Of a stretch of DNA of 64,000 bases, positions 27,644-37,225 are shown piece after piece; position 1 is the first letter of the stretch, and each line of letters starts with the position of its first letter. The DNA lies in the NCBI GenBank assembly GCA_965219515.1, contig OZ244776.1, forward strand, positions 1 through 64,000. The letters are read 5' to 3'. The notes below the pieces were generated by a model. It made no database searches. It worked only from the letters and a program-made list of their open reading frames with translations, and was not told the DNA's origin. The stretch comes from Ilyomonas sp965219515 (GTDB taxonomy: Bacteria; Bacteroidota; Bacteroidia; Chitinophagales; Chitinophagaceae). Both the position numbers and the translations under genes were made by a program.

Positions 27644-29146
27644 ATGGCTACAACAGGGAAAGTAAAGCAAATTATTGGTGCGGTAGTAGATGTGCAATTT
27701 GATGAAGGACAGCTACCCGAAATTTATAACGCGCTGGAACTAAAAAGAGAAAACGGCGATAAACTTGTTCTTGAAGTGCAGCAGCATCTTGGCGAAGACA
27801 GCGTTCGCACGATTGCAATGGACAGTACAGAAGGGCTTGTGCGCGGTATGGGTGTAACCGATACCGGCATTGCGATTGCCATGCCAACCGGAGATAGCAT
27901 TAACGGACGCTTATTTAATGTAACCGGCGACCCGATTGATGGCTTACCAGCTGTAAGCAAAGAAAATGCGCGCCCGATACATGCTTTGCCGCCGCGCTTC
28001 GAAAATTTAAGTACCGCTTCCGAAATATTATATACGGGCATTAAGGTGATTGACCTGATTGAGCCGTATGCAAAGGGTGGAAAAATTGGCTTGTTCGGTG
28101 GTGCCGGTGTAGGTAAAACCGTATTGATTCAGGAACTGATTAACAATATTGCCAAAGGCTATGGCGGCTTGTCGGTTTTTGCCGGTGTTGGCGAAAGAAC
28201 CCGTGAAGGCAACGATTTGCTGCGCGAAATGATTGAAGCAGGCATCATGAACTATGGCGACAAATTCAAACATAGCATGGAAGAAGGCGGCTGGGATTTG
28301 AGCCTTGTTGACATCGAAGCCTTAAAAGAATCGAAAGCTACATTCGTTTTCGGACAAATGAATGAGCCGCCCGGTGCGCGTGCGCGTGTAGCATTAAGCG
28401 GGCTTACGGTTGCCGAATATTTTCGTGATGGCGATGGTACCGGCAAAGGCAGAGACATTCTTTTCTTCGTAGATAACATTTTCCGTTTCACGCAGGCAGG
28501 TTCCGAATTATCGGCTTTGTTGGGTCGTATGCCTTCTGCCGTAGGTTATCAGCCAACATTGGCTACTGAAATGGGACTCATGCAGGAACGGATTACTTCT
28601 ACCAAAAACGGTTCTATCACCTCTGTTCAGGCTGTTTATGTTCCTGCGGATGATTACACCGATCCGGCACCGGCTACTACCTTTGCCCACCTCGATGCCA
28701 CAACGGCATTAAGCCGAAAAATATCTGATCTGGGAATTTATCCGGCAGTAGATCCGCTGGAATCTACTTCCCGTATTCTTACGCCGATTATTGTAGGTGA
28801 TGAACATTACGATTGCGCCAACCGCGTAAAACTGATTTTACAACGTTATAAAGAACTGCAGGATATTATTGCAATTCTTGGTATTGATGAACTGAGTGAT
28901 GAAGATAAGATGACGGTGCAGCGTGCCCGCAGAGTACAACGATTCCTTTCTCAGCCTTTCTTTGTAGCTGAGCAATTTACAGGTCTTAAAGGAGTATTTG
29001 TAGATATAAGCGACACCATCAAAGGCTTTAATGCCATTATGGATGGGGAAGTGGATGAATATCCTGAAGCTGCCTTTAATCTTGTTGGTAACATTGAAGA
29101 TGCAATAGAAAAAGGAAAGAAGATGATCGCGCAGGCGCAAGGATGA
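27644..29146 (+). CDS. atpD: F1F0 ATP synthase subunit beta
   Basis: The catalytic subunit of the F1 sector, which makes ATP on the cytoplasmic side of the membrane. The Walker A loop is GGAGVGKTVLIQE near residue 155. GERTREGNDL, the Walker B region (ILFFVDNIFRFTQAG) and the DELSDEDK segment are present. The length of 500 residues is normal. Only atpC follows; the other ATP synthase genes are not in the window, which is the usual split of atpDC from atpBEFHAG in many Bacteroidota. Confidence 0.98.
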   Translation: MATTGKVKQIIGAVVDVQFDEGQLPEIYNALELKRENGDKLVLEVQQHLGEDSVRTIAMDSTEGLVRGMGVTDTGIAIAMPTGDSINGRLFNVTGDPIDGLPAVSKENARPIHALPPRFENLSTASEILYTGIKVIDLIEPYAKGGKIGLFGGAGVGKTVLIQELINNIAKGYGGLSVFAGVGERTREGNDLLREMIEAGIMNYGDKFKHSMEEGGWDLSLVDIEALKESKATFVFGQMNEPPGARARVALSGLTVAEYFRDGDGTGKGRDILFFVDNIFRFTQAGSELSALLGRMPSAVGYQPTLATEMGLMQERITSTKNGSITSVQAVYVPADDYTDPAPATTFAHLDATTALSRKISDLGIYPAVDPLESTSRILTPIIVGDEHYDCANRVKLILQRYKELQDIIAILGIDELSDEDKMTVQRARRVQRFLSQPFFVAEQFTGLKGVFVDISDTIKGFNAIMDGEVDEYPEAAFNLVGNIEDAIEKGKKMIAQAQG

Positions 29147-29150
29147 AATG

Positions 29151-29254
29151 CCCTCATCCCCTAAAGGGGCAAAGTATTTAATGGAATTATTGTTCATTTA
29201 ATTTAACGTACCAATTTTATAATCACGGCTTTAAAACTCCCTTTTAGGGATGGG
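29151..29254. repeat. Inverted CCATCCC/AAAGGG-type elements between atpD and atpC
   Basis: The left unit around 29151-29173 (CCTCATCCCCTAAAGGGGC) and the right unit around 29230-29253 (complement reads CCATCCCTAAAAGGGAGTTTT) are inverted imperfect copies. A direct relative of the second occurs after ftsW at about 2248-2270 (CCATCCCCCAAAGGGAGTTT). They look like a small dispersed intergenic repeat. Confidence 0.5.
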
Positions 29255-29257
29255 CGT

Positions 29258-29512
29258 ATGACATTAGAAATTCTGACACCGGAAAAAAGTTTGTACAGCG
29301 GCGACGTTTACGGAGTTCAGTTGCCCGGCATTGACGGCTTGTTTGAAGTGCTGAACAAACATGCTCCGCTTGTAAGCGCTTTGGGCAAAGGAAATATTAA
29401 AGTGCTGCAAAGCAAAACCCAAACCGAGCGATTTTCCATTGAAGGAGGTTTTGTAGAAGTATTAGACAACAAAACAACCGTGCTTGTGGAAGGCGCTTTG
29501 CAGATAAAGTAA
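29258..29512 (+). CDS. atpC: F1F0 ATP synthase subunit epsilon, short form
   Basis: The central-stalk subunit of F1. It has 84 residues with the beta-sandwich features LEILTPEKSLYSGDV, GLFEVLNKHAPLVSAL and FSIEGGFVEVLDNKTTVLVE. The usual C-terminal pair of regulatory helices is absent, so the protein consists of the beta-sandwich only. This short form is common in Bacteroidota and suggests that epsilon-type inhibition of ATP hydrolysis is lacking or different. It follows atpD after 111 bases. Confidence 0.93.
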   Translation: MTLEILTPEKSLYSGDVYGVQLPGIDGLFEVLNKHAPLVSALGKGNIKVLQSKTQTERFSIEGGFVEVLDNKTTVLVEGALQIK

Positions 29513-29545
29513 TTTTGTCTTATTTTTATTTAAAATCTTACTATT

Positions 29546-29584
29546 AAAAAAGCCATAAGCAGATATAACTGATTGTGGCTTTTT
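29546..29584. terminator. Bidirectional terminator between atpC and the convergent hypothetical gene
   Basis: AAAAAGCCATAA (29547-29558) pairs with TTGTGGCTTTTT (29573-29584), with one G-T wobble and a 14-base loop, flanked by A and T runs. It can serve both convergent genes; its right end touches the stop codon of the minus-strand gene. Confidence 0.75.
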
Positions 29585-30150
29585 CAGTTTCCGTTTTCTA
29601 CTTTCAATTTTGGCAGCGAGGCGGCATAAACAACCTTTTTATGTTGTTTCAGGTAAGCCAGCCTTGGTTCCCCGAAAACAAGTTCCTTTATCTGAAAAGG
29701 CGGTAACACAAAGCAGGTCTGATAAGGCTTATGCGTATCATCATATTCAACAAATGCAACCCAGGCTTCCGGCTGATGAAGTAATATATCTTTTCTTTTG
29801 GCGCTGCACTGAAATGTCCACGATAAACCATACCGCATGGCAGCCGAAGTAGCTTGTGTTTTAATGGCTAAGGGCATATTATTTATGAATAAATCTGCCA
29901 TCCACGACTTTTCCTTTCCCTGGTAAATATTGTAATCAGGACCTGTTACATCAGCAAACCGGCTCATTACTGCTTTTACGGCTTCTTCGCCAAGCTTACT
30001 TATAAAATGGTCATTTATTACTTTGTCAAGTATAAATTGATTGGTGTCAGCATATACTGTTGACGGCGTAACCGCATTTGCAAATTGCCTTGCTTTTTGA
30101 AGCGTGTGTTCGTGCAATTTTATTTTTTGTACCAGGGAATAAAATTTCAT
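29584..30150 (-). CDS. Hypothetical protein, 188 residues
   Basis: A soluble protein without signal peptide or membrane segment. I do not recognise a family with confidence. Visible landmarks are GPDYNIYQGKEKSWMADLF, then NNMPLAIKTQATSAAMRYGL and EAWVAFVEYDD. The D...D...IKTQ pattern is faintly like the core of PD-(D/E)XK nucleases, but the acidic residue before the K is replaced by A, so this is only a suggestion. It is convergent with atpC and shares a terminator with it. The frame is intact with normal-looking codon use. Confidence 0.6.
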   Translation of the reverse strand: MKFYSLVQKIKLHEHTLQKARQFANAVTPSTVYADTNQFILDKVINDHFISKLGEEAVKAVMSRFADVTGPDYNIYQGKEKSWMADLFINNMPLAIKTQATSAAMRYGLSWTFQCSAKRKDILLHQPEAWVAFVEYDDTHKPYQTCFVLPPFQIKELVFGEPRLAYLKQHKKVVYAASLPKLKVENGN

Positions 30151-30484
30151 ATTGCTTATTTATCAGAAAGGGAGAAGTAAATAATTGCAATTCAGACAGA
30201 TAATGAATTGTTTGGCCTTGTGGTTTTGATAAAATTAATCTGAATTAAAAGTTATATTGAATTCATGTCATTCATTAAACAATTACCAAAATTTTGCCCT
30301 TTAAAATTATGTTCATTTCAGAAGTGCATGATTTGTATTGATTTAAGAAAAGCAGTTGCAAAAGAATAAAAAGCTGCCTGTTCAATCATCAAAAAAAAAA
30401 AGACGCGTTGCGCTTTTGTCAAGTTCCTGTCATATTTTTGCAGGCGTCCAGATGATAACACTTCTCATTCAACAGGCAGTGAAT
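30151..30484. other. Non-coding leader region of the alternative complex III operon
   Basis: About 330 bases between divergent genes. It contains the predicted act promoter listed separately, a run of eleven A near 30391, and no ORF with family character. Confidence 0.45.
30408..30440 (+). promoter_or_regulatory. Predicted promoter of the alternative complex III operon
   Basis: TTG at 30408-30410 lies 22 bases before TATTTTTG at 30433-30440, which fits TAnnTTTG exactly. This places transcription start at about 30447 and supports the actA start at 30485 instead of the earlier in-frame codons. Confidence 0.5.
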
Positions 30485-31735
30485 ATGATTCAGTATAGAA
30501 GATTCGGTTTTAGACTTAGCATTGCTTTTACCTTTTTATTGTTTTTATTCCATAACCATTCGGCGTTTGCACAAAACGGGCAGGCATTGTTTTCGGGCAA
30601 TTGCGCATCGTGCCATGCGGTTAATAAACGGTTGGTTGGTCCTGCTTTGGCGGGCGTAGAGCAACGCTGGAAAGGCAGAGACGAAATCCACGCATGGGTG
30701 CACAATCCTGCAGGTTATATGAAAGGCGATACTTATACCGCCGGTTTGTTTAAGGAGTACAATAATGTAATGATGCAGGCTTTTCCAGGCTTGTCCGATA
30801 AAGATATTGACGCCATATTAGACTATATTAAAACGGTACCCGAAAGCACTGCGCCGGCCGCAGGCGGTGCTATGGATCAGGCAGCCGCAGCAGAATCAAG
30901 CGACAATACGCTTTTGTTTGGTATTCTTACCCTGATACTTGCGATTGTTTCCTTTGTTTTGTTGCAGGTAAACAGCAATCTGAAACGCCTGACCGATGAA
31001 AAAGAAGGCATGGGCAGTGTAGAGCCGGTTCCCTTCTGGCGCAACAAAGCCTATATCGCTTTTGTGGCTGTTATTCTCTTTTTATTCGGAGGTTATATGA
31101 CGGTTACCGGCGCTATCGGTCTGGGAAGAATGCAAAGCTATGAGCCGGAACAGCCTATCTTTTACTCGCATAAAGTTCATGCAGGCATCAATCAGATCAG
31201 TTGTTTGTATTGCCATGGCAACACAGAAATGGGCAAGCAGGCAAACATACCTGCCGTAAATATTTGTATGAACTGTCATTTGGGTATTAATGAATATAAA
31301 GGCGAAAAATTGTATCGCGCCAACGGCGAAGAAGTAGATGGCACCGCTGAAATTCAAAAATTATATAAATATACCGGATACGAAACCGGCAAAGTGTGGG
31401 ATGCAAGCAAAGCAAAGCCAATTGCCTGGACGCGTATTCACAACCTGCCCGATCATGTTTACTTCAATCACTCTCAGCATGTAAAAGTAGGAAAGGTGCA
31501 ATGCCAGACCTGCCACGGTGAAATTCAGAAAATGGATGAAGTGTATCAATATGCCGATTTAAGCATGGGTTGGTGCATCAACTGTCATCGGGCTTCGCAG
31601 GTGCAATTTACCAGCAACGGCTTTTACAGTATTTATGAAAAATACCACGATGAAATTAAGAACGGTACATTAGATACCGCTCAGATTACGGTTGAGAAAA
31701 TCGGCGGCACCGAATGTCAGAAATGCCATTATTAA
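30485..31735 (+). CDS. actA: Alternative complex III subunit ActA, multiheme cytochrome c with N-terminal monoheme domain
   Basis: ActA is the multiheme subunit of alternative complex III, the quinol:cytochrome c/oxidase oxidoreductase. From the ATG at 30485 it has 416 residues. A signal peptide (about 1-30) is followed by a monoheme cytochrome c domain with CASCH (C40), a membrane helix (142-161) and a second one (190-206). Five more heme sites follow: CLYCH (C240), CMNCH (C261), CQTCH (C340), CINCH (C364) and CQKCH (C411). The pentaheme part is the classic ActA domain; the extra N-terminal heme domain is fused to it. actB follows after 96 bases. Confidence 0.92.
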   Translation: MIQYRRFGFRLSIAFTFLLFLFHNHSAFAQNGQALFSGNCASCHAVNKRLVGPALAGVEQRWKGRDEIHAWVHNPAGYMKGDTYTAGLFKEYNNVMMQAFPGLSDKDIDAILDYIKTVPESTAPAAGGAMDQAAAAESSDNTLLFGILTLILAIVSFVLLQVNSNLKRLTDEKEGMGSVEPVPFWRNKAYIAFVAVILFLFGGYMTVTGAIGLGRMQSYEPEQPIFYSHKVHAGINQISCLYCHGNTEMGKQANIPAVNICMNCHLGINEYKGEKLYRANGEEVDGTAEIQKLYKYTGYETGKVWDASKAKPIAWTRIHNLPDHVYFNHSQHVKVGKVQCQTCHGEIQKMDEVYQYADLSMGWCINCHRASQVQFTSNGFYSIYEKYHDEIKNGTLDTAQITVEKIGGTECQKCHY

Positions 31736-31831
31736 AGCATTCTCTTTCAAAATAAGAATACATATCTTTCAGATATAAGAATACATAGTTATCATCTGCA
31801 CAGCAGCATATTGTAGAACGATCATATCATT

Positions 31832-34800
31832 ATGGGAAACAATCACTGGCAAAATTTCAGCGAACTCAATCAGACAGAATCATTTGACGATGCGGGGAAA
31901 AATGAGTTTCAGAAAGAATTGCCTCTTTATACAGATCATAAAGGAATTTTAGAAGCTACAGCCCCGCGAAGAGATTTTTTAAAATATCTCGGTTTTAGCA
32001 CGGCTGCGGCTGCCATTGCGGCCAGTTGCGAAATACCGGTAAGAAAATCTATTCCGTTTGCTAACAAGCCGGAAGACATTATTCCCGGCACAGCAAATTA
32101 TTATGCCACCACGTTTGTACAGGACGGAGACGCCGTAAGCGTCCTGGCCAAAGTAAGAGATGGTCGCCCCATTAAAATAGAAGGAAACGAATTATCACCT
32201 GTTACAACAGGCGGAACTTCTGCCCGCGTACAGGCTTCGGTATTGGATTTATACGATACAGCCCGGCTTCGCTATCCGTTCATCACCCGAAAAACAAATG
32301 AAGTAACTTTTGAAGCCATTGACAAGTCTGTAGCTGCAGATTTAGCCGGTTTGGGCGGTGCACCTGTTGTTCTGCTTACCAGTACCATCAATTCGCCTTC
32401 AGGTTTGGAAGTTATCGATCAGTTTTTACAAAAATTCCCGGGCAGTCGTCATATACAATACGATGCAGATTCTTATTCCGGCATGTTGCTGGCAAACGAA
32501 TCTTCTTATGGTAAAAGAGCCATTCCATCGTATCATTTTAATAATGCCAAAGTAATTGTTAGCCTTGGTGCAGACTTTCTTGGCACATGGCTTAGTCCTA
32601 TCGAATTTTCAAGACAATATGCTTCAACAAGAAAAATAGATGAAAGGAACCCTGTTATGGGCAGGCACATTCAATTTGAGAGTGTGCTAAGCATGACAGG
32701 AGCGAATGCTGACGAGAGATATCTTCATCTGCCATCGCAAACAGGCATTGTTGCCATCGCTTTATTACATGCGATAAACGGTTCAGGCGCAACAGGCATT
32801 GCCGATGCAAAATTGAAAGCGGGAATAGAAAAAACAGCGAAAGAACTGACGGTAAACCGTGGTGTTGCTTTGGTTGTTTGCGGTAGTAACGATCCATCGG
32901 TGCAAACGGTTATTAATGCTATCAACGAAGCCATTGGCGCTAACGGAAAAACCATTGACCGTAGCAATACATTGAATTACAGAAAAGGTATTGACAGCGA
33001 ATTTGCACAGTTGGTAGAAGATATGAACGCCGGAAGAATAGGCGCTTTGCTGATACAAGGTGCAAACCCCGCTTATACCTGGTATGATAGTAAAAAAGTA
33101 GCCGGTGCTATAAAGAAAGTAAAAGTAGCGGTTTCCTTTTGCCCCAAATGGGATGAAACCGCACAGCTTTGTAAATATGTAATTCCCGACCATCATTATT
33201 TGGAAAGCTGGGGCGACGCCGAACCGAAAAGCGGTATTGTTTCTTTCATGCAGCCTACCATTTACCCGTTATTTAAAACAAGGCAATGGCAGGATAGCTT
33301 ATTAAAATGGAGTGCAGCGCCTAATGACTATGTGAGTTTTATCAGGGAATACTGGATGAATCGCTTAGGCGGCGAGCAGGCCTGGGATATGGCGTTACGC
33401 GATGGACTTCTCAATCGTGCCGCTACGGTGGTAAATACAGCAACTCCTTCTGCCACAAAAGATAGTACCATGGCCGTTTCGCCTGCCGTAACTCAGATGA
33501 CCCCGGCAAGCGGAACAGCAAATTATAACAACGGCTCTTTGAATGCCGCCATTGCCGCCATCAGCAGTATGCCAAAAGGCGGACAATATGAGCTGGCTTT
33601 ATATCAGAAAGTAGCCATCGGCGCAGGAAAAGGAGCCGACAATCCGTGGCTTCAGGAAATGCCCGATCCGGTTACAAAAGCAACCTGGGACAATTACGTT
33701 ATGATTTCGCCTGCCCTAGCTAAAAGTCTGCTTGGTATTGATTTGACTAAACCCGGCGATTCTGACGATTATGAAGTGCATCCTGAAAAACCGGTAGTAA
33801 AAATAACTATAAACGGAAAAGAGTCGGTTGAGCTTCCTGTGCTGATTATTCCCGGCGTACAATCGAACACACTTGGTATTGCGGTTGGTTACGGACGAAC
33901 CGCAGAAATGGGTAAGGCGGTTATAGGCGCAGGTAAAAATGTGTATCATTTTACTTCTTTAACCAATGGTACCGTCAACTTCACCGCGCCGGATGTAAAA
34001 ATTGAGAAAACAGGCGATACATACAAAATCGCACTTTCCCAGACACACAATATCTATGATACGGCTCAGGGTGTAAGAACCGAAGTGGTGAAAGAAATTT
34101 CTTTACCCGAATTTAAAAAGAATCCCGAAGAAATTATTGAAAACCGCAAAGAGGAACTGGATAAATACGGCGGCATTGATGGTTACGAAAAACAAGGAAC
34201 GCTTTATCCTTACCATATTAAACCCGGCATTCACTGGGGAATGAGTGTTGATTTAAATAGCTGTATCGGTTGCGGCGCATGTGTTGTTGCCTGCAACAGC
34301 GAGAACAACATACCGGTGGTGGGTAAAGATGAAGTTGCCCGCTTTCATGATATGCACTGGTTGCGGATTGACCGCTATTACAGCGGCGATATGGAAAACC
34401 CGAATGTAATTTATCAGCCCATGATGTGCCAGCATTGCGACAATGCGCCTTGCGAAAACGTTTGCCCGGTAGATGCTACCAATCACAGCAGTGAAGGATT
34501 GAACCAAATGGCTTATAACCGTTGTATCGGTACAAAATATTGCGCTAACAACTGTCCGTATAAAGTGCGTCGTTTCAATTGGTTCGACTATGGCGGGGCA
34601 GACAGCTTCCCCGATAACCAGCGGCAGGTACTTAGCGATATAACGATGGAAATGAACGATTCATTAACCAGAATGGTTATTAATCCTGATGTTACAGTTC
34701 GGTCAAGAGGTGTGATGGAAAAATGTAGTTTTTGCGTACAACGTTTACAGGAAGGCAAGCTGAAAGCGAAGCGGGAAAGCCGCCCGATTATTACGGGTGA

Positions 34801-35035
34801 AAACAATGTATGGGATGTAAAAACAGCTTGTCAGCAGGCGTGCCCCACAGATAGTTTTGTGTTTGGTAATGTAAACGATCCGAACAGCGCCATTTCGCAG
34901 TCCAGAAAAAATAATAAGCAGCGAACCTTTTATGTAATTGAAATGATACATACGCTTCCGAATGTTAACTATCTTACCAAGATTAAAAATATAGACGAAG
35001 AGGTTGGCATACACAAAGAAGTAGAATCAGTATAA
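31832..35035 (+). CDS. actB: Alternative complex III subunit ActB, molybdopterin-oxidoreductase-like iron-sulfur protein
   Basis: A 1067-residue peripheral subunit. The N-terminus has a Tat-like RRDFLKYLGFSTAAA and a Cys after the hydrophobic segment (IAASC), so it may be a Tat-exported lipoprotein. Residues of about 60-760 resemble a molybdopterin oxidoreductase, a domain known to be cofactor-free in ActB. The C-terminal part from about residue 811 carries the ferredoxin-like clusters: CIGCGACVVAC, CQHCDNAPCENVCP, CIGTKYCANNCP and CSFCVQR with CQQACP. It binds iron-sulfur clusters that pass electrons to ActA. It is followed by actC. Confidence 0.95.
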   Translation: MGNNHWQNFSELNQTESFDDAGKNEFQKELPLYTDHKGILEATAPRRDFLKYLGFSTAAAAIAASCEIPVRKSIPFANKPEDIIPGTANYYATTFVQDGDAVSVLAKVRDGRPIKIEGNELSPVTTGGTSARVQASVLDLYDTARLRYPFITRKTNEVTFEAIDKSVAADLAGLGGAPVVLLTSTINSPSGLEVIDQFLQKFPGSRHIQYDADSYSGMLLANESSYGKRAIPSYHFNNAKVIVSLGADFLGTWLSPIEFSRQYASTRKIDERNPVMGRHIQFESVLSMTGANADERYLHLPSQTGIVAIALLHAINGSGATGIADAKLKAGIEKTAKELTVNRGVALVVCGSNDPSVQTVINAINEAIGANGKTIDRSNTLNYRKGIDSEFAQLVEDMNAGRIGALLIQGANPAYTWYDSKKVAGAIKKVKVAVSFCPKWDETAQLCKYVIPDHHYLESWGDAEPKSGIVSFMQPTIYPLFKTRQWQDSLLKWSAAPNDYVSFIREYWMNRLGGEQAWDMALRDGLLNRAATVVNTATPSATKDSTMAVSPAVTQMTPASGTANYNNGSLNAAIAAISSMPKGGQYELALYQKVAIGAGKGADNPWLQEMPDPVTKATWDNYVMISPALAKSLLGIDLTKPGDSDDYEVHPEKPVVKITINGKESVELPVLIIPGVQSNTLGIAVGYGRTAEMGKAVIGAGKNVYHFTSLTNGTVNFTAPDVKIEKTGDTYKIALSQTHNIYDTAQGVRTEVVKEISLPEFKKNPEEIIENRKEELDKYGGIDGYEKQGTLYPYHIKPGIHWGMSVDLNSCIGCGACVVACNSENNIPVVGKDEVARFHDMHWLRIDRYYSGDMENPNVIYQPMMCQHCDNAPCENVCPVDATNHSSEGLNQMAYNRCIGTKYCANNCPYKVRRFNWFDYGGADSFPDNQRQVLSDITMEMNDSLTRMVINPDVTVRSRGVMEKCSFCVQRLQEGKLKAKRESRPIITGENNVWDVKTACQQACPTDSFVFGNVNDPNSAISQSRKNNKQRTFYVIEMIHTLPNVNYLTKIKNIDEEVGIHKEVESV

Positions 35036-35113
35036 AAAAAATTGTCTCAATCATTTTGTACGGCTCCAGGAATAGAATCATAACGGGTATATATTTTTTA
35101 AAAACACTAACGG

Positions 35114-36556
35114 ATGTCATCATTAAAGTACGAATCGCAGTTAAGAGAACCTCTTATAAGCGGTGATAAAAATTATCATCAGGTTACCGAAGATATCTGT
35201 GCGCCTATAGAAGGCAAGCCATCAACGCTTTGGTATGTAGGATTTTATGTTGCAGTCGCGCTACTTTTGTTTGGTGTGTACAGCGTCTATCGCGAGGTAG
35301 ATTATGGTATCGGCGAATGGAATCTGAACAAAACCATCGGGTGGGGGTGGGATATTACCAACTTTGTATGGTGGGTAGGTATCGGTCATGCCGGAACTTT
35401 AATTTCCGCAATCTTACTGTTGTTTCGTCAGGGCTGGCGTACCGGCGTAAACCGTGCTGCAGAAGCCATGACGATTTTTGCCGTAATGTGTGCCGGTCAG
35501 TTTCCCATTTTTCACATGGGACGCGTATGGATGGGCTTTTTTGTAATGCCGTATCCCAATTCGCGCGGTCCGGTTTGGCCTAATTTCGATTCGCCGCTGA
35601 TGTGGGATGTATTCGCCATTTCTACTTACTTCACCGTATCGCTTCTCTTTTGGTATAGCGGCTTATTACCCGATATGGCAATGGTACGCGACCGGGCTAA
35701 AACCAAACTGCGTAAATTATTGTATGGCATTGCATCGTTTGGCTGGAATGGATCTACCAAACATTGGCAAAGGCACGAAAGCTTGTCGTTGGTGCTGGCA
35801 GGTTTAAGTACGCCGCTGGTATTATCGGTACACACCATTGTATCGTTCGACTTTGCTACATCCGTTATTCCGGGCTGGCATACAACCATATTTCCACCAT
35901 ACTTCGTTGCTGGTGCCGTATTCTCAGGGTTTGCTATGGTGCAAACCTTATTATTGATTGTGCGCAAAGTGATGAACCTTCAGGATTACATTACGCTTGG
36001 TCATATTGAGGCGATGAATAAAGTAATTGTACTTACCGGTTCCATTGTAGGCGTAGCTTATCTTACCGAACTATTCATGGGCTTTTACAGCCAGAATAAG
36101 TATGAAGCCTACACCTTTTTTTACAGCCGCGGCAATTTGTTTAGTCCGTATGGCTGGAGCTATTATGGCATGATGGCCTGTAATGTATTGTCGCCGCAGA
36201 TATTCTGGTTCAGAAAATTAAGAAGAAATATTACGGTTACGTTCTTTATGAGCGTAATAGTAAACGTAGGCATGTGGTTCGAGCGGTTTGTAATTATCGT
36301 TACTTCCCTGTATCGCGATTACCTGCCTTCTTCCTGGTCGCCTTATTACAGTCCTTCCATTTGGGAAATCGGATTTTTCTTGGGTACGTTCGGTTTGTTT
36401 TTTACCTGCTTCTTCCTTTTTGCCAAATACTTCCCGGTTATTGCAACCGCAGAAATCAAATCTATATTAAAGACATCCGGCGAAAATTATAAAGAGAGAA
36501 TGGAACCGATAGAAGAAGAATCGGCATCGGAATTCGCACATCATTACGCTCATTAA
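35114..36556 (+). CDS. actC: Alternative complex III subunit ActC, NrfD-like quinol-binding membrane protein
   Basis: A 480-residue integral membrane protein of the NrfD/PsrC family with about ten membrane helices. WWVGIGHAGTLISAILLL near residue 95 and GLSTPLVLSVHTIVSFDFA near residue 235 are typical family segments. ActC is thought to bind menaquinol at the interface with ActB. Gene order (after actB, before the DUF3341 subunit) supports the assignment over ActF, which also has the NrfD-like fold. Confidence 0.95.
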   Translation: MSSLKYESQLREPLISGDKNYHQVTEDICAPIEGKPSTLWYVGFYVAVALLLFGVYSVYREVDYGIGEWNLNKTIGWGWDITNFVWWVGIGHAGTLISAILLLFRQGWRTGVNRAAEAMTIFAVMCAGQFPIFHMGRVWMGFFVMPYPNSRGPVWPNFDSPLMWDVFAISTYFTVSLLFWYSGLLPDMAMVRDRAKTKLRKLLYGIASFGWNGSTKHWQRHESLSLVLAGLSTPLVLSVHTIVSFDFATSVIPGWHTTIFPPYFVAGAVFSGFAMVQTLLLIVRKVMNLQDYITLGHIEAMNKVIVLTGSIVGVAYLTELFMGFYSQNKYEAYTFFYSRGNLFSPYGWSYYGMMACNVLSPQIFWFRKLRRNITVTFFMSVIVNVGMWFERFVIIVTSLYRDYLPSSWSPYYSPSIWEIGFFLGTFGLFFTCFFLFAKYFPVIATAEIKSILKTSGENYKERMEPIEEESASEFAHHYAH

Positions 36557-36564
36557 TTAATTTA

Positions 36565-36608
36565 AAATTTAAAAGCAATAACTCAAAAAGACGTTCACTT
36601 TTAAATTT
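36565..36608. repeat. Fold-back between actC and actD
   Basis: A perfect 11-base inverted repeat, AAATTTAAAAG at 36565-36575 and its complement at 36598-36608, 22-base loop. It starts 8 bases past the actC stop, within an operon. Confidence 0.45.
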
Positions 36609-36628
36609 CGACTTTTGAATTTTATAAT

Positions 36629-37219
36629 ATGGCAAAGAAGAAATACGTAGTCGGATGTTTTGATAATGAAGATGTGCTGTTTCCGGCGGTAAAAAAAGTG
36701 CGCACGGCAGGCTATAAAATACACGATATCTACACGCCGTTTCCGGTGCATGGTTTAGATCATGCCATGGGTTTGCGCGAAACAAGTCTGCATACGGCAG
36801 GATTTATTTATGGTATAACCGGCACAATTACATCGTTAGGTTTTATGGGCTGGATTTTTACGAGTGACTGGCCAATCAACGTCGGTGGTAAGCCACATTT
36901 TGCACTGCCGGCTTTTATTCCCATCACGTTTGAAACCACCGTTTTATTTTCAGCCGTAGGCATGGTGCTTACATTCTGCTATCTGTGCCAGATGATGCCA
37001 TTTGTAAAAAAACATCATTTTGATATGCGCGCTACGGATGATTTATTTGTAATGGCGATAGAATGTACCGCAAAAACCAACGTAAACGATCTGCAGGGGT
37101 TTCTTACAAATAACGGCGCCGTAAAAGTGAATGTGCAGGACGCCGAATCGGGATGGTGGTTTGGCAGATACGATAAAACGCAGCAGTTAATTAAGGATAA
37201 AGCAGTAAACATAGCCTGA
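36629..37219 (+). CDS. actD: Alternative complex III subunit ActD (DUF3341)
   Basis: A 196-residue membrane subunit of alternative complex III. The cytoplasmic N-terminal region (VGCFDNEDVLFPAVKKVRTAGY) and DIYTPFPVHGLDHAMGLRE are hallmarks of DUF3341. Two membrane helices follow (about residues 60-80 and 98-120). It is placed between actC and actE in the standard act order, with 6 bases to actE. Confidence 0.93.
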   Translation: MAKKKYVVGCFDNEDVLFPAVKKVRTAGYKIHDIYTPFPVHGLDHAMGLRETSLHTAGFIYGITGTITSLGFMGWIFTSDWPINVGGKPHFALPAFIPITFETTVLFSAVGMVLTFCYLCQMMPFVKKHHFDMRATDDLFVMAIECTAKTNVNDLQGFLTNNGAVKVNVQDAESGWWFGRYDKTQQLIKDKAVNIA

Positions 37220-37225
37220 CGAAAA

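Noticed and set aside
29584..30150. Calling this protein a PD-(D/E)XK restriction enzyme
   Set aside because: The acidic residue expected two positions before the Lys is Ala, and no methylase gene is adjacent.
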